Source: Tenuibacillus multivorans
GTDB taxonomy: Bacteria > Bacillota > Bacilli > Bacillales > Alkalibacillaceae
Length of the DNA: 64,000 nt
Direction: 5' to 3'
NCBI RefSeq assembly: GCF_900103915.1
Contig: NZ_FNIG01000004.1
Location: 124,001 to 188,000, forward strand
Under the pieces are notes generated by a model that worked only from the letters and a program-made list of their open reading frames with translations, ran no database searches and had not been told where the DNA came from. Within the stretch, counting starts at the first letter, position 1. Each line of letters begins with the position of its first letter. Below are positions 27,962-37,036 of this stretch, piece after piece. The position numbers and the translations under genes were made by a program.

Positions 27962-28904
27962 AGGTCCTTCTCCTTAAAAGCAAGTAAATGAAAATGCCAC
28001 TGCCGATTACCCCAACGGTCAAGCCAATCGGAATCTCATACGGGTAAATCAAAACTCGCCCCAAAATGTCACAAATCAATACAAACACCGCTCCGAGCAA
28101 GGCAGTATGTGATAGATTTTTCTTCAAATGATCGCCTTGGTAGATGGAGACGATATTAGGGATGATCAGACCTAAAAACGGAATTAACCCAACTGTTAGA
28201 ACGACTGTTGACGTGACCATCGCCACGATGATAAGCCCAATATTGACAACCTGCCGATGATTGAGTCCTAGATTAATAGAGAATTCTTCACCCATCCCGG
28301 CAATCGTAAACTTATTTGCGAAAATGTAAGCTAACACCAACAATGGAAGACTGAGATAAAGCAGTTCATAACGACCGCTCATAATCATGGAAAAATCACC
28401 TTGCAGCCATGATGTAATGCTTTGAATTAAATCATGTTTATAAGCGAAAAACGTCGTGATTGATCCGATGATATTCCCAAACATAATGCCGACAAGGGGA
28501 ATGAAAATAGCATCCTTGAACTTGATCTTGTCGAGAATTTTCATGAATATGTAAGTCCCGGCTAAGGCAAAAACAAAAGCCGTCATAGCACGATACATGG
28601 GACTTGCCGATGAGAATAAAAGCAAGGATACTAATATCCCAAGTCTAGCGGAATCCATTGTCCCCGCTGTTGTCGGCGATACGAATTTATTCCGGCTTAA
28701 TTGCTGCATGATTAGGCCGCATATGCCCATACTCATTCCGGCAATGACTATGCTAATGAGCCTCGGCAGTCGACTATGGATGAGAATTTGCGTTTGCGTG
28801 TCATCCAAATTGAATAGTTGTGCTGGGCTAATGTCAGTCACACCAATGAATAGTGATACAGCTGATAAAAGGAATAGGGAGATCCACAAGTACCTAAGCT
28901 TCAT
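27954..28904 (-). CDS. yclN: Siderophore ABC transporter permease, YclN-like
   Basis: 316 residues, FecCD family, about nine membrane segments. SRLPRLISIVIAGMSMGICG near the N-terminus and GLIPFLGLIIPNIV in the ATPase-contact region are typical. It is the first gene of the operon and lies behind a Fur box. The ribosome site is weak (GGAAC). Confidence 0.9.
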   Translation of the reverse strand: MKLRYLWISLFLLSAVSLFIGVTDISPAQLFNLDDTQTQILIHSRLPRLISIVIAGMSMGICGLIMQQLSRNKFVSPTTAGTMDSARLGILVSLLLFSSASPMYRAMTAFVFALAGTYIFMKILDKIKFKDAIFIPLVGIMFGNIIGSITTFFAYKHDLIQSITSWLQGDFSMIMSGRYELLYLSLPLLVLAYIFANKFTIAGMGEEFSINLGLNHRQVVNIGLIIVAMVTSTVVLTVGLIPFLGLIIPNIVSIYQGDHLKKNLSHTALLGAVFVLICDILGRVLIYPYEIPIGLTVGVIGSGIFIYLLLRRRTYA

Positions 28905-28937
28905 AGCTGTTCCAAACTTTCTGTTAAAATTTATCTA

Positions 28938-28956
28938 AATGATAATGATTATCATT
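28938..28956. promoter_or_regulatory. Fur box upstream of the siderophore operon
   Basis: TGATAATGATTATCA at 28940-28954 is a perfect 7-1-7 inverted repeat, the core Fur site of Bacillus. Iron-replete repression of yclNOPQ follows. Confidence 0.92.
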
Positions 28957-29107
28957 CCTGCTTAATATTAAACCCTCCAGTTAGTGGAGAGTCAATAGCT
29001 AATTGAGAATTATTTTTAATTAGGGGTTTTTAGAAAAGCCCATCGTTTCCAATTCACTCCTTTTTTCTGTAAAATTGTCTCATTAGATACATAAGGAATG
29101 ATGAACA

Positions 29108-30160
29108 ATGAAACAGATCTATAGCGATGTTATACAATTCAGGGGAACACATTATGATTTTGGTTTTGCCTTAGGTAAAAGATTAAGAGATTCATTAACT
29201 GTGAAGAATCGTCAGCAGGGTTGGCAACTGAAACGACCACGTTTTGAAATAGATGTAGGAGAAGCTGAAAAACAATTTAGACGATTTGCCCCAGCCATAT
29301 GGGATGAATTACTGGGGCTTCGAAATGGGTTACAGCTACCAATGGAAGAGGTGCTACGAGATTTCGGGGGATACCGAGTGGAGCCGGATAAAAGCGGTTG
29401 TTCCATCTTTACGACACCTGACTTTATGGTGCGTAATTATGATTTTCATCCGTTTACATATGATGGGATGTTTAGCCTATTTCAACCAACAGATGATGGC
29501 TATGCATTCATTGGTCCGACATCTCGAATTACAGGGCGAATGGATGGCATGAATGAAAAAGGGCTTGTGATGGGATACAACTTCACACATCGCAAAAAGA
29601 CACGGGATGGTTTTGTTTGTTATATGGTGGGACGCATGATTTTAGAGAAGTGTGCGAATGTTGATGAAGCGATTGAATTAGTTCAATCCGTTCCACATCG
29701 GGGAGCATTTAGTTACAATGTTATGGATATTAATGGCAAAACGTATGTGATTGAAGCGGGGCCACGAGCGGTGGAAGTACGAGAGTCCAACATATGTACC
29801 AACCATTTTGAAATTTTAACGGAAGAAAACAGACGATATTTAAAGGATTCTTATAAACGAATGAACATCATTGAGGAGAACAGACAAAACATGTTGGATG
29901 CGAATCAAGCGTTTCGATTCTTTAATGATACGGATAAGGGTGTTTTTGCTGAGCAATATAAAAGCTGGGCTGGTACGATTCATACATCACTATATTTACC
30001 TAATGAAAAACAGGTATGGTTTTCACTCGGAGGCGACCAGGAGCCAGAGATATTTGATTTTAATCAATGGTTAGTGGGTGAAGATGTTACCATTGAACGT
30101 ATGTACGGTGAAGTTAACACAAATCTAGGCTTTGCCAACATAGACAAAAATTTGAGATAA
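29108..30160 (+). CDS. C45-type autoproteolytic acyltransferase/hydrolase
   Basis: 350 residues of the Ntn-hydrolase type. RGTHYDFGFALGKRLRD is the typical N-terminal motif. Cys98 in DKSGCSIF is the likely nucleophile freed by self-cleavage, followed by VRNYDFHP and GRMDGMNEKGLVMGYNF. Relatives include isopenicillin-N acyltransferase and bacterial choloylglycine-like amidases. AAGGAATG precedes the ATG. Substrate unknown. Confidence 0.85.
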   Translation: MKQIYSDVIQFRGTHYDFGFALGKRLRDSLTVKNRQQGWQLKRPRFEIDVGEAEKQFRRFAPAIWDELLGLRNGLQLPMEEVLRDFGGYRVEPDKSGCSIFTTPDFMVRNYDFHPFTYDGMFSLFQPTDDGYAFIGPTSRITGRMDGMNEKGLVMGYNFTHRKKTRDGFVCYMVGRMILEKCANVDEAIELVQSVPHRGAFSYNVMDINGKTYVIEAGPRAVEVRESNICTNHFEILTEENRRYLKDSYKRMNIIEENRQNMLDANQAFRFFNDTDKGVFAEQYKSWAGTIHTSLYLPNEKQVWFSLGGDQEPEIFDFNQWLVGEDVTIERMYGEVNTNLGFANIDKNLR

Positions 30161-30186
30161 ATAGGCATGATATAAAATTTAATGCA

Positions 30187-30306
30187 TATAATATATTGAC
30201 TATAGGTGTTCGGTCACCATAGGTCAAGCCTGATTGCCCTAAAGGGGGCAGCTCGCTTCTACGCATGGTAACCACCTTACAGAAAGAGAAGGTGGTTACT
30301 TTTTTA
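30187..30306 (+). ncRNA. Candidate free-standing structured RNA with its own terminator
   Basis: TATAAT at 30187-30192 would start a transcript near 30199. A long bulged hairpin follows at 30196-30227 (TTGACTATAGGTG against CACCATAGGTCAA), then a small hairpin TGCCC/GGGCA, then the terminator 30268-30306: GTAACCACCTT with AAGGTGGTTAC and seven T. GGTCACCAT (30212-30220) can also pair, with one mismatch, to ATGGTAACC (30265-30273), which would break the terminator. No gene follows on this strand. I match it to no RNA family I know. Confidence 0.5.
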
Positions 30307-30360
30307 TTTCTTTAAGTTTAATTTTCTAGGCTTCTCCCTTTCAGACAATCCAGTTTCTAT

Positions 30361-30945
30361 TTAACCCTGCGCTTTCATTACTACTTCATCAGTTGTTTTA
30401 GATTTTTTCCTATAATCGACAAATAGTAAAAGGTTTAAGATCAGTAAGGCTCCGATCATCATTAATGGAATGATCCATAACGACTCAACAGTGGATCCGA
30501 TAATGGCAACTAAAATCGCTGCAATGGGTGCCATCACATAATAAGCCTTGGCGTTGTAAAACCATCCATAAGGAAATAAATGTGCGGCTGTAATAACTGC
30601 AAAAAACATAACCATTTCAGAAGGGTGTTTAACAAAAGCCCAAAATGCTATCGGAAAGTAAATAAACTGAGCCAAATTAATAACGAGCCCCAAATTACTG
30701 AGTGGGTTTTGATCAATTTTCCAATCTGCTTTGATTAATTTAGAGAAAAGCAAGGCTAACGGAAACATTATTCCAGTCGTGATTAGCATAAAGATGTTTT
30801 TAGTTTCGATATTGTTTGGTAGAGAAAAAATAATCGTAAATATAGTCCAGATAATAGTGGCAGATAATAAAAATGCAATACCGTTCTTACCTTTAATTGA
30901 TAAGTCTTGTCTTAGATTGTTAATGTTCAATTTAAATTCCCCCAT
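30361..30945 (-). CDS. DUF7010-like membrane protein
   Basis: 194 residues with about six membrane segments. FPLALLFSKLIKADWK and HLFPYGWFYNAKAYYV resemble DUF7010, as I recall it. The ribosome site is weak. It follows the next gene upstream by 12 nt, so the two probably form an operon. Confidence 0.7.
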   Translation of the reverse strand: MGEFKLNINNLRQDLSIKGKNGIAFLLSATIIWTIFTIIFSLPNNIETKNIFMLITTGIMFPLALLFSKLIKADWKIDQNPLSNLGLVINLAQFIYFPIAFWAFVKHPSEMVMFFAVITAAHLFPYGWFYNAKAYYVMAPIAAILVAIIGSTVESLWIIPLMMIGALLILNLLLFVDYRKKSKTTDEVVMKAQG

Positions 30946-30957
30946 TGATTAGGACGG

Positions 30958-31326
30958 TTAGATCATCCCTTCTTTTTTAAACCTTTCAAAGGATTGGTCC
31001 GTTAATTCCCCTAATTCTTCAAAAAGTTCTTCATCATTCGTTTTGAAATTAAAACATGATTTGCCTTGCATTCGTTTTTTTAATTCTGGTGAAATATGAT
31101 CCAAGAGCTCTGGGAAAACATAGACAGGCATAAGGTAATAGCTGACATAGTTTTTCTTAATAGACACAGAGCCGAAAAAATAAGGCTTGTTATTCTTTTG
31201 GAAAACCCTTTCCGAATCTAAATAATATGTAGCTTCCGAATCTGTTTTGACAATTAACTCATTTTCATGTTTTTTAAGAAATGTTCTGAGTTGATTAAAA
31301 ATGATCTGAAAATTAGATTGATTCAT
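30958..31326 (-). CDS. Hypothetical cytoplasmic protein
   Basis: 122 residues, no membrane segment. SVSIKKNYVSYYLMPVYVFP and LKKRMQGKSCFNFK are the most distinctive stretches and suggest a small alpha/beta fold. I cannot name the family with confidence. AAAAGGAGG lies 8 nt before the ATG. Confidence 0.8.
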   Translation of the reverse strand: MNQSNFQIIFNQLRTFLKKHENELIVKTDSEATYYLDSERVFQKNNKPYFFGSVSIKKNYVSYYLMPVYVFPELLDHISPELKKRMQGKSCFNFKTNDEELFEELGELTDQSFERFKKEGMI

Positions 31327-31432
31327 TTAAGCAACCTCCTTTTCTAGTATTATATAGGAAAATAGAGGAAATGAGTAGAGACTGGTTGAATAGATTAATA
31401 GAAAGGAAATCAATAAAATATGAGGTGACATC

Positions 31433-32041
31433 ATGTATATATCTGAGCTTGATCGTGAAAATCTGACAGATGAGCAGATGGATAATCTACTATATAGTGG
31501 GATCAAAGATGATGGAAAATCAGGAGATTGCATTTTTGTTCCCGGGAGTAGTAAAGCGGTACAAATTCGCTTACCAAAAGCCGTACAATGCTATGAAAAA
31601 GGTCGTGCTAAAAAGATTTTATTTTCTGGTGGTGTAACGTGGGAAGGGTTTGATTCACCAGAAGCGGTTTTAATGAAGGATGAAGCTATTAAGCTTGGAG
31701 TACCAGAAGAAGATATATTATTAGAGGATAAAGCACTCCACACAAAAGAGAATGTATTGGCTTCATTACTCGTTTTAGACCGGGCCTTTTATTTGCATCA
31801 TATAAAAAGACTAATTGTGGTCACTACATCTCCTCATATGAGAAGGTTTCATATGACTTTAAAGACGTATATGCCTAATTGGATCGATTACTCATTATGT
31901 CCAGCCAATGATCTTAAAACTCGAAAAGATAATTGGTTTCTAAGCGATGTGGGTAGAAGACGAGTTGAAAACGAAGCGAAAAAAATTATTGACTATGTAA
32001 AAGAGGGTGTTCTCCTAGATGAAAAGGTTGAAAGGGGGTAG
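31433..32041 (+). CDS. YdcF family protein (DUF218)
   Basis: 202 residues. CIFVPGSSKAVQIRLPKAV, LFSGGVTWEGFDSPEA, KALHTKENVLASLLVL and IVVTTSPHMRRFHMTL are the successive conserved blocks of DUF218/YdcF. Some members bind SAM; the role is not established. There is no membrane segment. GAGGTGACATC precedes the ATG. A histidine phosphatase fragment follows within 5 nt. Confidence 0.88.
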   Translation: MYISELDRENLTDEQMDNLLYSGIKDDGKSGDCIFVPGSSKAVQIRLPKAVQCYEKGRAKKILFSGGVTWEGFDSPEAVLMKDEAIKLGVPEEDILLEDKALHTKENVLASLLVLDRAFYLHHIKRLIVVTTSPHMRRFHMTLKTYMPNWIDYSLCPANDLKTRKDNWFLSDVGRRRVENEAKKIIDYVKEGVLLDEKVERG

Positions 32042-32045
32042 GTAC

Positions 32046-32105
32046 GTGGAATTACTTGTTGTTAGACACGGACAATCGCTCGCAGATATTTTTAAAATTT
32101 TCTAG
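32046..32105 (+). pseudogene. N-terminal stub of a histidine phosphatase gene
   Basis: GTG 32046 begins MELLVVRHGQSLADI, the RHG phosphate-binding motif of the phosphoglycerate mutase-like family. It then runs into FKIF and a stop. The rest of the gene is missing. AAAGGGGG lies upstream, so the start signals are still intact. Confidence 0.75.
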
Positions 32106-32140
32106 GACATTTAGAGGCACTCAAGAAGGAGTAATGTTCA

Positions 32141-32746
32141 ATGTTGTTGTCAGTCGTTATTTTGAGTTGGGTTGGGATTATTATATATTTAGTGATATTT
32201 CTATCGTTTCAAAAATTAGCCAAAAACAATGAGTTCGCGTTTTTGCATCTATTGATGGTTTTTATGTACGCCTTGTGGTTACCGTTACCTATAGCATTGA
32301 ATCAATCATTAGATTCGGGTATGTTAAAGGTCGGAACAATATTTGGATTGGTCTATCTCATCATGTTAGTCATTTCGATGTCCTTACAAACTGGCCATAT
32401 TTCCTATTTGGTTAAATATAACGAGGACCAAGTGATATCAGAAGACCATGGTAAATATATGATGACGACGTTATCTAATCCGTTTGAGGGAATTGCCAAT
32501 GTTTTTAAGTCAGTGTGGGCCTTGTGTTTAGCAATCACGTTTTGGAAAACTGACGAAACACTCATGGCTCTTTTGATGTTTTTATTTAGTTTACTGATGG
32601 TTTATTTCTTATTACTTGTATTAAAAGAGGCCATCGTTAAACCGGCCAATTGGTTATCCAAGATTAAGACAAATCCGTACATAGTCAATCTTGAGACATT
32701 TAGTTTTTTTGTTATAATAATCATGTTTCTAACATCAAAGCTATGA
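32141..32746 (+). CDS. Hypothetical multi-pass membrane protein
   Basis: 201 residues with about five or six hydrophobic segments. Not recognised. AAGGAG lies about 10 nt before the ATG. Confidence 0.75.
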   Translation: MLLSVVILSWVGIIIYLVIFLSFQKLAKNNEFAFLHLLMVFMYALWLPLPIALNQSLDSGMLKVGTIFGLVYLIMLVISMSLQTGHISYLVKYNEDQVISEDHGKYMMTTLSNPFEGIANVFKSVWALCLAITFWKTDETLMALLMFLFSLLMVYFLLLVLKEAIVKPANWLSKIKTNPYIVNLETFSFFVIIIMFLTSKL

Positions 32747-32770
32747 TGATAGACAGCTTTGGTTTTCTTA
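32738..32770. terminator. Terminator between convergent genes
   Basis: CAAAGCT pairs with AGCTTTG around an 11-nt loop; GTTTTCTT follows. Confidence 0.6.
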
Positions 32771-33505
32771 TAAAACAACATTATCTATAAAAATATAGAT
32801 AATCAGTGCGGCTGTTACGATTCGAAGTAACGGCTTAACATGCTTCGGTTTCAAATTCCCTGCTAGGCGCACTCCAACTTGTGCTCCAGATAATGATCCT
32901 AGTAATAAAGCAATCGTGAGTGGCCAAATGATTTTTCCAGTCGAGATGTAACTCATGGCAGCTCCAAAACAGCTGGAAAACGTCGCAACACGAACTAAAC
33001 CAACGGCACGGTAATAGGCGATATTTAAATAGGAAAATAAATAAAGCATCAAAGTCCCTTGCCCAGGACCGAATACACCATCATAAATACCGATTCCATA
33101 CAGCAAAGGTGTTCCTTTCTTCGACCATGTAAAGGCTTCATGTCCAGAGAAATCAGCCTTTCCAATAAATGAAAAAATAAAGGCAAATACTAAAAGGACT
33201 ATAGCCACTTTGTACATCAAATCTGGTGAGATAGAAGCGGCGATGAGACCACCTGTTATACCACCAGCGAGGCTAATCGGAATAACTTTTAAGCCTTCTT
33301 TTAAAGTCACACCTTTTTGCCGATAAACCACTAGAAAACTGGATAAAGAGCTTACGGTATTTGACACTTTGTTAGCCCCGATTGCTGAATGTACAGGTAT
33401 CCCAAGTGCGAGCATGGCGGGTAAACTAATCAGTCCACCTCCTCCTGCTAACGTTCCAAGCGTAGTTGCAATTAATCCGACTAGAAATAGTAATATTAAG
33501 TCCAT
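32768..33505 (-). CDS. TauE/SafE (TSUP) family membrane transporter
   Basis: 245 residues with about eight membrane segments. The TSUP signature LGTLAGGGGLISLPAMLALG is at the N-terminus, with IGANKVSNTVSSL soon after and GIYDGVFGPGQGTLM in the middle of the protein. Family members export sulfite, sulfoacetate or other anions. GGAGATGACATC precedes the ATG. Substrate unknown. Confidence 0.9.
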   Translation of the reverse strand: MDLILLFLVGLIATTLGTLAGGGGLISLPAMLALGIPVHSAIGANKVSNTVSSLSSFLVVYRQKGVTLKEGLKVIPISLAGGITGGLIAASISPDLMYKVAIVLLVFAFIFSFIGKADFSGHEAFTWSKKGTPLLYGIGIYDGVFGPGQGTLMLYLFSYLNIAYYRAVGLVRVATFSSCFGAAMSYISTGKIIWPLTIALLLGSLSGAQVGVRLAGNLKPKHVKPLLRIVTAALIIYIFIDNVVL

Positions 33506-33555
33506 GATGTCATCTCCTACAAAAGAAAACTTGTCCTATTAAGCCATTTAAACAA

Positions 33556-33584
33556 ATTAAAGAACCCGCCTTGGCGAATTCTTC
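33556..33584 (-). terminator. Terminator after the SurA-like gene
   Basis: On the minus strand GAATTCGCC and GGCGGGTTC form a hairpin followed by TTTAATTTG. Confidence 0.6.
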
Positions 33585-34260
33585 AATGATTACGATATTC
33601 ATTTAAATCCTTTTCCATTAAGGCAATGAGTCGACCTTGGTATTCCTCTAATGGTTCGTCTTCAAATTGTGAGTAGTTTTCTTGGTAAATATCGTAAAGT
33701 TTATCTTGGATTAATAGCTGAGCGAATCGATCGTATTCCCATTCATAAAAATACTCAGCCTCAGTCAGTTCTAGCGCTTCACTGATTTTCACAAAGAATG
33801 GGTGCGCTTGTTCGCCATTTTCGATATGTGCAAGCTGCTGTTTAATGTAATCTTTGATTTCTTTGTCCGTCACTTCTGTATCGTGTACCTCTTTAGCCCA
33901 TTTAATAATAGCTTCATTTGTATGCTTATATTGCAGGGCTCGGTCCACAAGCTCAATTCCTTCTAAATTTTCATTGGCCAGGACGGCTGATTGAATATGC
34001 GTGTGAATAATCCAGTTTTTTATGTTAGAATCACTGATCCGTACGGTTTCATGATCGATTTCTAGTGTTTCATGCTGTTTTAATAGTCTGTTGTAATGTT
34101 CAATGGCTTCGTTAATCAGTGTTTCAATATTTTGCGTGATGTGCTGGGGTTCTGTTTCGTCTTGTACAGCGGTGACGTCTTCATTATCCGAGAACATAGC
34201 TTGGTATGAGCCCCATATTAGGATGCAACCAATGAGTCCGATAAGGATAAATTTTTTCAT
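33583..34260 (-). CDS. Membrane-anchored protein with SurA/PrsA-like N-terminal fold
   Basis: 225 residues from ATG 34260, with AGGTGG about 9 nt upstream; GTG 34272 is the alternative. One N-terminal membrane helix leads to an extracytoplasmic, helix-rich and acidic part. ELVDRALQYKHTNEAIIKWAK and VTDKEIKDYIKQQLAH recall chaperone-type SurA_N helices, but there is no rotamase domain. This assignment is weak. Confidence 0.7.
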   Translation of the reverse strand: MKKFILIGLIGCILIWGSYQAMFSDNEDVTAVQDETEPQHITQNIETLINEAIEHYNRLLKQHETLEIDHETVRISDSNIKNWIIHTHIQSAVLANENLEGIELVDRALQYKHTNEAIIKWAKEVHDTEVTDKEIKDYIKQQLAHIENGEQAHPFFVKISEALELTEAEYFYEWEYDRFAQLLIQDKLYDIYQENYSQFEDEPLEEYQGRLIALMEKDLNEYRNH

Positions 34261-34342
34261 TTGACTCGCCACCTATAGATTGATGCTTTAAAAATAACAT
34301 ACAATGGTAGAAAAGGCGAGTCATTTAGGGTAGGCGATCCCG

Positions 34343-35140
34343 TTATTTTTGTTGTGTTGATTTAATCAAACGTTTGATTAAATCATAGTCGTTATGTTGC
34401 AAAAGCTCAATGATCTTACTTCCAACAATGACACCATCAGCTATTTCACTCATTTGCTTCACATGTTCAGGTGTAGATATACCGAATCCGGCTAAAACAG
34501 GTACGTTACTCGAATGTTTGAGCTGTTTAAAATGAGTGGTTAAGTTTTGGCTATGTTCTTTTCTTGCTCCCGTGATACCATTAACGGTTATGGCATAGGT
34601 GAACCCCTGTGAGGCTTGTGTTAGCTGTTGTTTACGTTCATCTGAGCTAGTTAGTGAGACGAGCTGGATGAAAGCTATTCCAACGTCATCTAATTTATTG
34701 GTGATTAAGTGTTGTTGCTCAAATGGTAAGTCAGGAATGATGAGACCATCAACGCCAGCAACACACGCATCATCTATAAATTTATCGATACCATATTTAA
34801 AAATGGGATTAATATAAGTCATAAAAATAATCGGTGCTTTGATGTGGTGACGTTCAGTTTTTAGTAACTCCATTACGGCTTGAAGTGAAACTCCTTGGCT
34901 TAAAGCACGCTTTCCAGCTTCTTGTATTGTTGGCCCATCCGCCACTGGGTCGGAAAAAGGAATTCCAACTTCAATGGCAGATGCACCCGCATCACTTAAT
35001 CCTTTTAGTGTAGGAATCAATTGATTAAGTCCGCCATCTCCCGCCATGATATAGGGAACGAAGATTTTATCACCTTGCTTAAGGGTATGATTTAAGGTCG
35101 CTTCTAAATATTCGCGACCATTCGTAATTGTTTTAGACAT
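34343..35140 (-). CDS. trpA: Tryptophan synthase alpha chain
   Basis: 265 residues. Splits indole-3-glycerol phosphate to indole for TrpB. The signature AIEVGIPFSDPVADGPTIQ holds the catalytic Glu and Asp; GVDGLIIPDLPFEQ and VLAGFGISTPEHV mark the barrel and phosphate site. AAGGAGG precedes the ATG. It is the last gene of the operon, separated from trpB by 88 nt that hold array C. Confidence 0.96.
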   Translation of the reverse strand: MSKTITNGREYLEATLNHTLKQGDKIFVPYIMAGDGGLNQLIPTLKGLSDAGASAIEVGIPFSDPVADGPTIQEAGKRALSQGVSLQAVMELLKTERHHIKAPIIFMTYINPIFKYGIDKFIDDACVAGVDGLIIPDLPFEQQHLITNKLDDVGIAFIQLVSLTSSDERKQQLTQASQGFTYAITVNGITGARKEHSQNLTTHFKQLKHSSNVPVLAGFGISTPEHVKQMSEIADGVIVGSKIIELLQHNDYDLIKRLIKSTQQK

Positions 35141-35158
35141 GAAATTGACCTCCTTATT

Positions 35159-35237
35159 TATGAGCGACTTTGTTGATATATGAGCGAGATTTTGGTTTTT
35201 GAGCGAGTTTCACGATATATGAGCGACTTTACATTTT
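35159..35237. repeat. Array C: four ~20-nt repeats, core TATGAGCGA, between trpB and trpA
   Basis: On the plus strand units start at 35159, 35179, 35198 and 35218, a spacing of 20, 19 and 20 nt. Cores are TATGAGCGACTT, TATGAGCGAGAT, TTTGAGCGAGTT and TATGAGCGACTT. The last unit overlaps the trpB stop codon, and the array fills nearly the whole trpB-trpA gap of an otherwise overlapping operon. Confidence 0.85.
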
Positions 35238-36419
35238 TAACGCATATTTAACCGATTCAACGTCTTTGTCACCTCGCCCGGATAAGCAGATGACAAGTGT
35301 TTCATCGTACGACATGTCTTGAGCAACCTTCACGGCATGTGCCACGGCATGAGAGCTTTCTAAAGCTGGGATAATGCCTTCTGTTTGTGATAATAATTGA
35401 AAGGCATCTAACGCTTCTTGATCTGTTACAGCGGTATAGTGAACACGCTCTATATCCTTTAAGAAGCTGTGCTCTGGACCAACACCCGGGTAGTCGAGTC
35501 CAGCTGAGATAGAATGTGCTTCTTGAATTTGACCGTGCTCATTTTGTAAGAGATACACCATCGAGCCGTGTAAAACACCGACTGATCCCATGGTTAAGGT
35601 CGCAGCATGGCGGTTAGTATCCACACCACTTCCAGCTGCCTCAACACCGTACAATTTCACGTTCTCATCGTTAACAAATGGATAAAACATTCCCATAGCA
35701 TTACTACCACCGCCAACACATGCCACAATGGCATTTGGTAAGGCATCTTCCTTTTCAAGCATTTGAGCCTTTGTTTCTTTGCCAATTACGCTTTGAAAAT
35801 CTCGAACTATTTTTGGGAATGGATGAGGTCCTAATACGGAGCCCATAATGTAGTGGGTATCTTCGACGTTCGTTACCCAATAACGAAGTGCTTCATTAAC
35901 GGCATCCTTTAAGGTGGCGCTACCTTGATTAACACTGACGACTTTGGCTCCCAATAACTCCATACGGAAAACGTTAAGTTTTTGACGACGTACATCTTCA
36001 GCCCCCATGAAAATGACACATTCTAGATTTAATAAGGAACAAACCGTAGCAGTTGCAACCCCGTGCTGACCGGCACCTGTTTCAGCTACGACTTTTTTCT
36101 TTCCCATCCGTTCAGCGAGTAATGCCTGCCCAATCGTGTTATTAATCTTGTGCGCACCGGTATGGTTCAAATCTTCACGCTTTAAATAAATCTTGGCACC
36201 ACCGATTTTTTCAGTTAAGTTTTTGGCAAAATACAGTGGGTTTTCACGTCCGACGTATTCTTTTAATAAGTCGTTTAATCGTTTATTAAACTGTTCATCT
36301 TGAATCACCGCTTCGTAAGCTACTTCCAATTCAGCTACAGCCCTCATTAGCGTTTCGGGAATGTATTGGCCACCGTATGGCCCGTATTGACCGTTTACAT
36401 CCGGTTGTGCGTATGACAT
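35229..36419 (-). CDS. trpB: Tryptophan synthase beta chain
   Basis: 396 residues, PLP enzyme joining indole and serine. [17 protein letters not shown] holds the PLP lysine, [15 protein letters not shown] the catalytic loop and [15 protein letters not shown] the phosphate-binding loop. It starts inside the end of trpF (25-nt overlap), with AAAGGAG upstream. Confidence 0.97.
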   Translation of the reverse strand: MSYAQPDVNGQYGPYGGQYIPETLMRAVAELEVAYEAVIQDEQFNKRLNDLLKEYVGRENPLYFAKNLTEKIGGAKIYLKREDLNHTGAHKINNTIGQALLAERMGKKKVVAETGAGQHGVATATVCSLLNLECVIFMGAEDVRRQKLNVFRMELLGAKVVSVNQGSATLKDAVNEALRYWVTNVEDTHYIMGSVLGPHPFPKIVRDFQSVIGKETKAQMLEKEDALPNAIVACVGGGSNAMGMFYPFVNDENVKLYGVEAAGSGVDTNRHAATLTMGSVGVLHGSMVYLLQNEHGQIQEAHSISAGLDYPGVGPEHSFLKDIERVHYTAVTDQEALDAFQLLSQTEGIIPALESSHAVAHAVKVAQDMSYDETLVICLSGRGDKDVESVKYALKM

Positions 36420-37036
36420 GTTAATCGCTCCTTTGCATTTTTAATAAATCGGTTAATTTTATCCGGGTCTTTGTCACCATCCGTTTCAACACCACTTGAA
36501 ACATCAACCATTGTCGGTTGTGTTTGATCAATGGCTTCTTGAACATTGTCCGCGTTCAGTCCGCCAGCAAGGATGAAACGTTGACGGTCGATATCTTGGT
36601 GTTTTAAAAGACCCCAATCAAAAGTCGTTCCGTTTCCGCCGCGGTGAGGGCCAGATGCACTATCAAGTAAGAAATAGTGGGCACCTTCATAATATTTAAG
36701 TTGTTCAAGATCACTTTCATGCTGGATGCGTAAAGCCTTGATGTAGGGAAGACCAAGATTTTCACAAAACTCAGGTGATTCATCCCCGTGTAGCTGAACA
36801 AAATCGAGTCCAACTTGATGGACAGTCGTTTCAAGCTCTTCACGCGATGAATTTACAAAAACGCCAATTTTCTTAATATGACTTGGAATCTGTTCGGCGA
36901 TTCGACGTGCTTGATTGATTGTGACTTGACGTTTACTATTCGCAAAAACAAATCCGATGGCATCGGTACCAGCTTGAACGGCAGCTTGTGCGTGCTTTAG
37001 CTTTTGAATTCCACAAATTTTAACCCGTGTCATCAT
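36395..37036 (-). CDS. trpF: Phosphoribosylanthranilate isomerase
   Basis: 213 residues. VKICGIQK with catalytic Cys, [32 protein letters not shown] and [12 protein letters not shown] are the conserved TrpF blocks. Overlaps trpC by 4 nt (ATGA) and trpB by 25 nt. Confidence 0.96.
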   Translation of the reverse strand: MMTRVKICGIQKLKHAQAAVQAGTDAIGFVFANSKRQVTINQARRIAEQIPSHIKKIGVFVNSSREELETTVHQVGLDFVQLHGDESPEFCENLGLPYIKALRIQHESDLEQLKYYEGAHYFLLDSASGPHRGGNGTTFDWGLLKHQDIDRQRFILAGGLNADNVQEAIDQTQPTMVDVSSGVETDGDKDPDKINRFIKNAKERLTCHTHNRM

